Made by a program: the position numbers and the translations under genes. A DNA stretch of 6,964 bases from CAYVXE01 sp964455375 (lineage in GTDB: Bacteria > Zhuqueibacterota > Zhuqueibacteria > Oceanimicrobiales > Oceanimicrobiaceae): contig CAYVXE010000167.1 in NCBI GenBank assembly GCA_964455375.1, forward strand, positions 1 to 6,964, in the 5' to 3' direction. Position 1 is the stretch's first letter; each line of letters starts with the position of its first letter. Positions 6,741-6,964 of this stretch are shown here, one piece after another. The notes under the pieces were generated by a model. It did not search any database. It was not told where the DNA came from and worked only from the letters and a program-made list of their open reading frames with translations.

Positions 6741-6774
6741 AATCTTGTTTATCCTGTATATCCCGTCTAACCTG
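6741..6774 (-). repeat. CAGGATT-type short array, copy 2 (opposite orientation)
   Basis: Four degenerate units AATCTTG, TATCCTG, TATCCCG and TAACCTG start at 6741, 6750, 6759 and 6768, an exact 9-base period. Read on the minus strand they match the CAGGATT motif of 6535-6558, so the two arrays form an imperfect inverted pair flanking the nested inverted repeat. Confidence 0.7.
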
Positions 6775-6795
6775 AATTATGCATTAATTAATTTA

Positions 6796-6833
6796 ACGCA
6801 GAGTTCGCCGAGAACGCTGCGTTCCGCTGAGAA
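6796..6833 (+). repeat. CGCAGAG-type short array, copy 1
   Basis: Successive units CGCAGAGTT (6797), CGCCGAGAA (6806), CGCTGCGTT (6815) and CGCTGAGAA (6825) show a period of 9, 9 and 10 bases with a shared CGC(A/C/T)G core. ACGCAGAG at 6796-6803 is an exact inverted match to CTCTGCGT at 6904-6911. The array looks like a degenerate intergenic repeat family; no coding reading is supported. Confidence 0.65.
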
Positions 6834-6901
6834 AAACTAAAACATTTAATATTATAAGAGTTAGGTTTCTATGTCGAGGTTTTGCAACAAACACATCGTC
6901 T

Positions 6902-6919
6902 TTCTCTGCGTCCTTTGCG
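6902..6919 (-). repeat. CGCAGAG-type short array, copy 2 (opposite orientation)
   Basis: Read on the minus strand, two adjacent 9-base units CGCAAAGGA and CGCAGAGAA (plus-strand TCCTTTGCG 6911-6919 and TTCTCTGCG 6902-6910) repeat the core of the array at 6796-6833 in inverse orientation, about 70 bases away. Confidence 0.6.
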
Positions 6920-6964
6920 CACTTGTATGTTAAAAGTGACCGAAGGCCACCACCAATTTGTTCT

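Larger units (their letters stand above)
6504..6964. other. Repeat-rich intergenic region after the operon
   Basis: No supported gene lies in these 461 bases. They hold two short CAGGATT-type arrays in opposite orientations, a nested inverted repeat between them, and two CGCAGAG-type arrays also in opposite orientations. No strong hairpin-plus-T-tract terminator follows the stop at 6503 immediately; the first stem that could serve is CACGCT-TT-AGCGTG at 6643-6656 followed by CTTCTTTT. At the right edge, eleven minus-strand codons ending in TAA (6930-6932) could be the end of a convergent gene, but that is too short to call. Confidence 0.7.

Noticed and set aside
6535..6774. CRISPR array
   Set aside because: Units are 7-9 bases with 1-2-base spacers, unlike CRISPR repeats of 23-47 bases with unique spacers, and no cas genes are present.
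6930..6964. Possible C-terminus of a minus-strand gene (codons ending ...VVAFGHF, stop at 6932-6930)
   Set aside because: Only ten residues are visible. The terminal Phe and alternating hydrophobics are reminiscent of an outer-membrane beta-strand, but this cannot support a call.

Overview
The window holds a divergent pair of transcription units from a mesophilic-looking bacterium of moderate GC. On the minus strand, running off the left edge, is the N-terminal part of a class V (alanine-glyoxylate type) aminotransferase. On the plus strand, after a roughly 320-base control region, four closely spaced genes follow: a deoxyhypusine-synthase-family protein of the bacterial SpeY (homospermidine synthase) type, an ornithine cyclodeaminase/mu-crystallin-family protein, a molybdopterin oxidoreductase catalytic subunit of the DMSO-reductase superfamily, and a fused iron-sulfur/membrane-anchor subunit (DmsB-like domain joined to a DmsC-like domain). 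The last 460 bases contain no convincing gene but are rich in short repeats and inverted repeats.

Layout: 1-658 aminotransferase (minus, partial); 659-982 divergent control region with a plausible sigma-70-type promoter for the aminotransferase and an iterated TTCAT motif; 983-2068 speY-like; 2090-3079 OCD/mu-crystallin; 3115-5151 molybdoenzyme; 5151-6503 fused electron-transfer and anchor subunit (TGATG stop/start overlap with the previous gene); 6504-6964 repeat-rich intergenic DNA. Gaps inside the plus-strand set are 21, 35 and -1 bases, so a single operon is likely.

How the genes may work together: the last two genes clearly form a two-polypeptide, three-domain membrane molybdoenzyme exchanging electrons with the quinone pool. 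The catalytic subunit has no Tat signal and an in-frame stop 21 bases before its start, so the active site probably faces the cytoplasm. The first two genes and the divergent aminotransferase all belong to families handling amines, imines or amino acids. Co-location of a polyamine synthase, an imine-reductase-like protein and a cytoplasm-facing respiratory molybdoenzyme is the most intriguing aspect; no common substrate can be read from the sequence, and a functional link is inference only.

Organism: the SpeY-type protein and the intergenic repeats (CAGGATT and CGCAGAG arrays, and the palindrome around CACGCTTTAGCGTG) remind me of environmental bacteria of the FCB group and relatives (Calditrichota/KSB1-like). 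This is an impression from memory, with low confidence. The respiratory-type enzyme suggests an anaerobe or facultative anaerobe.
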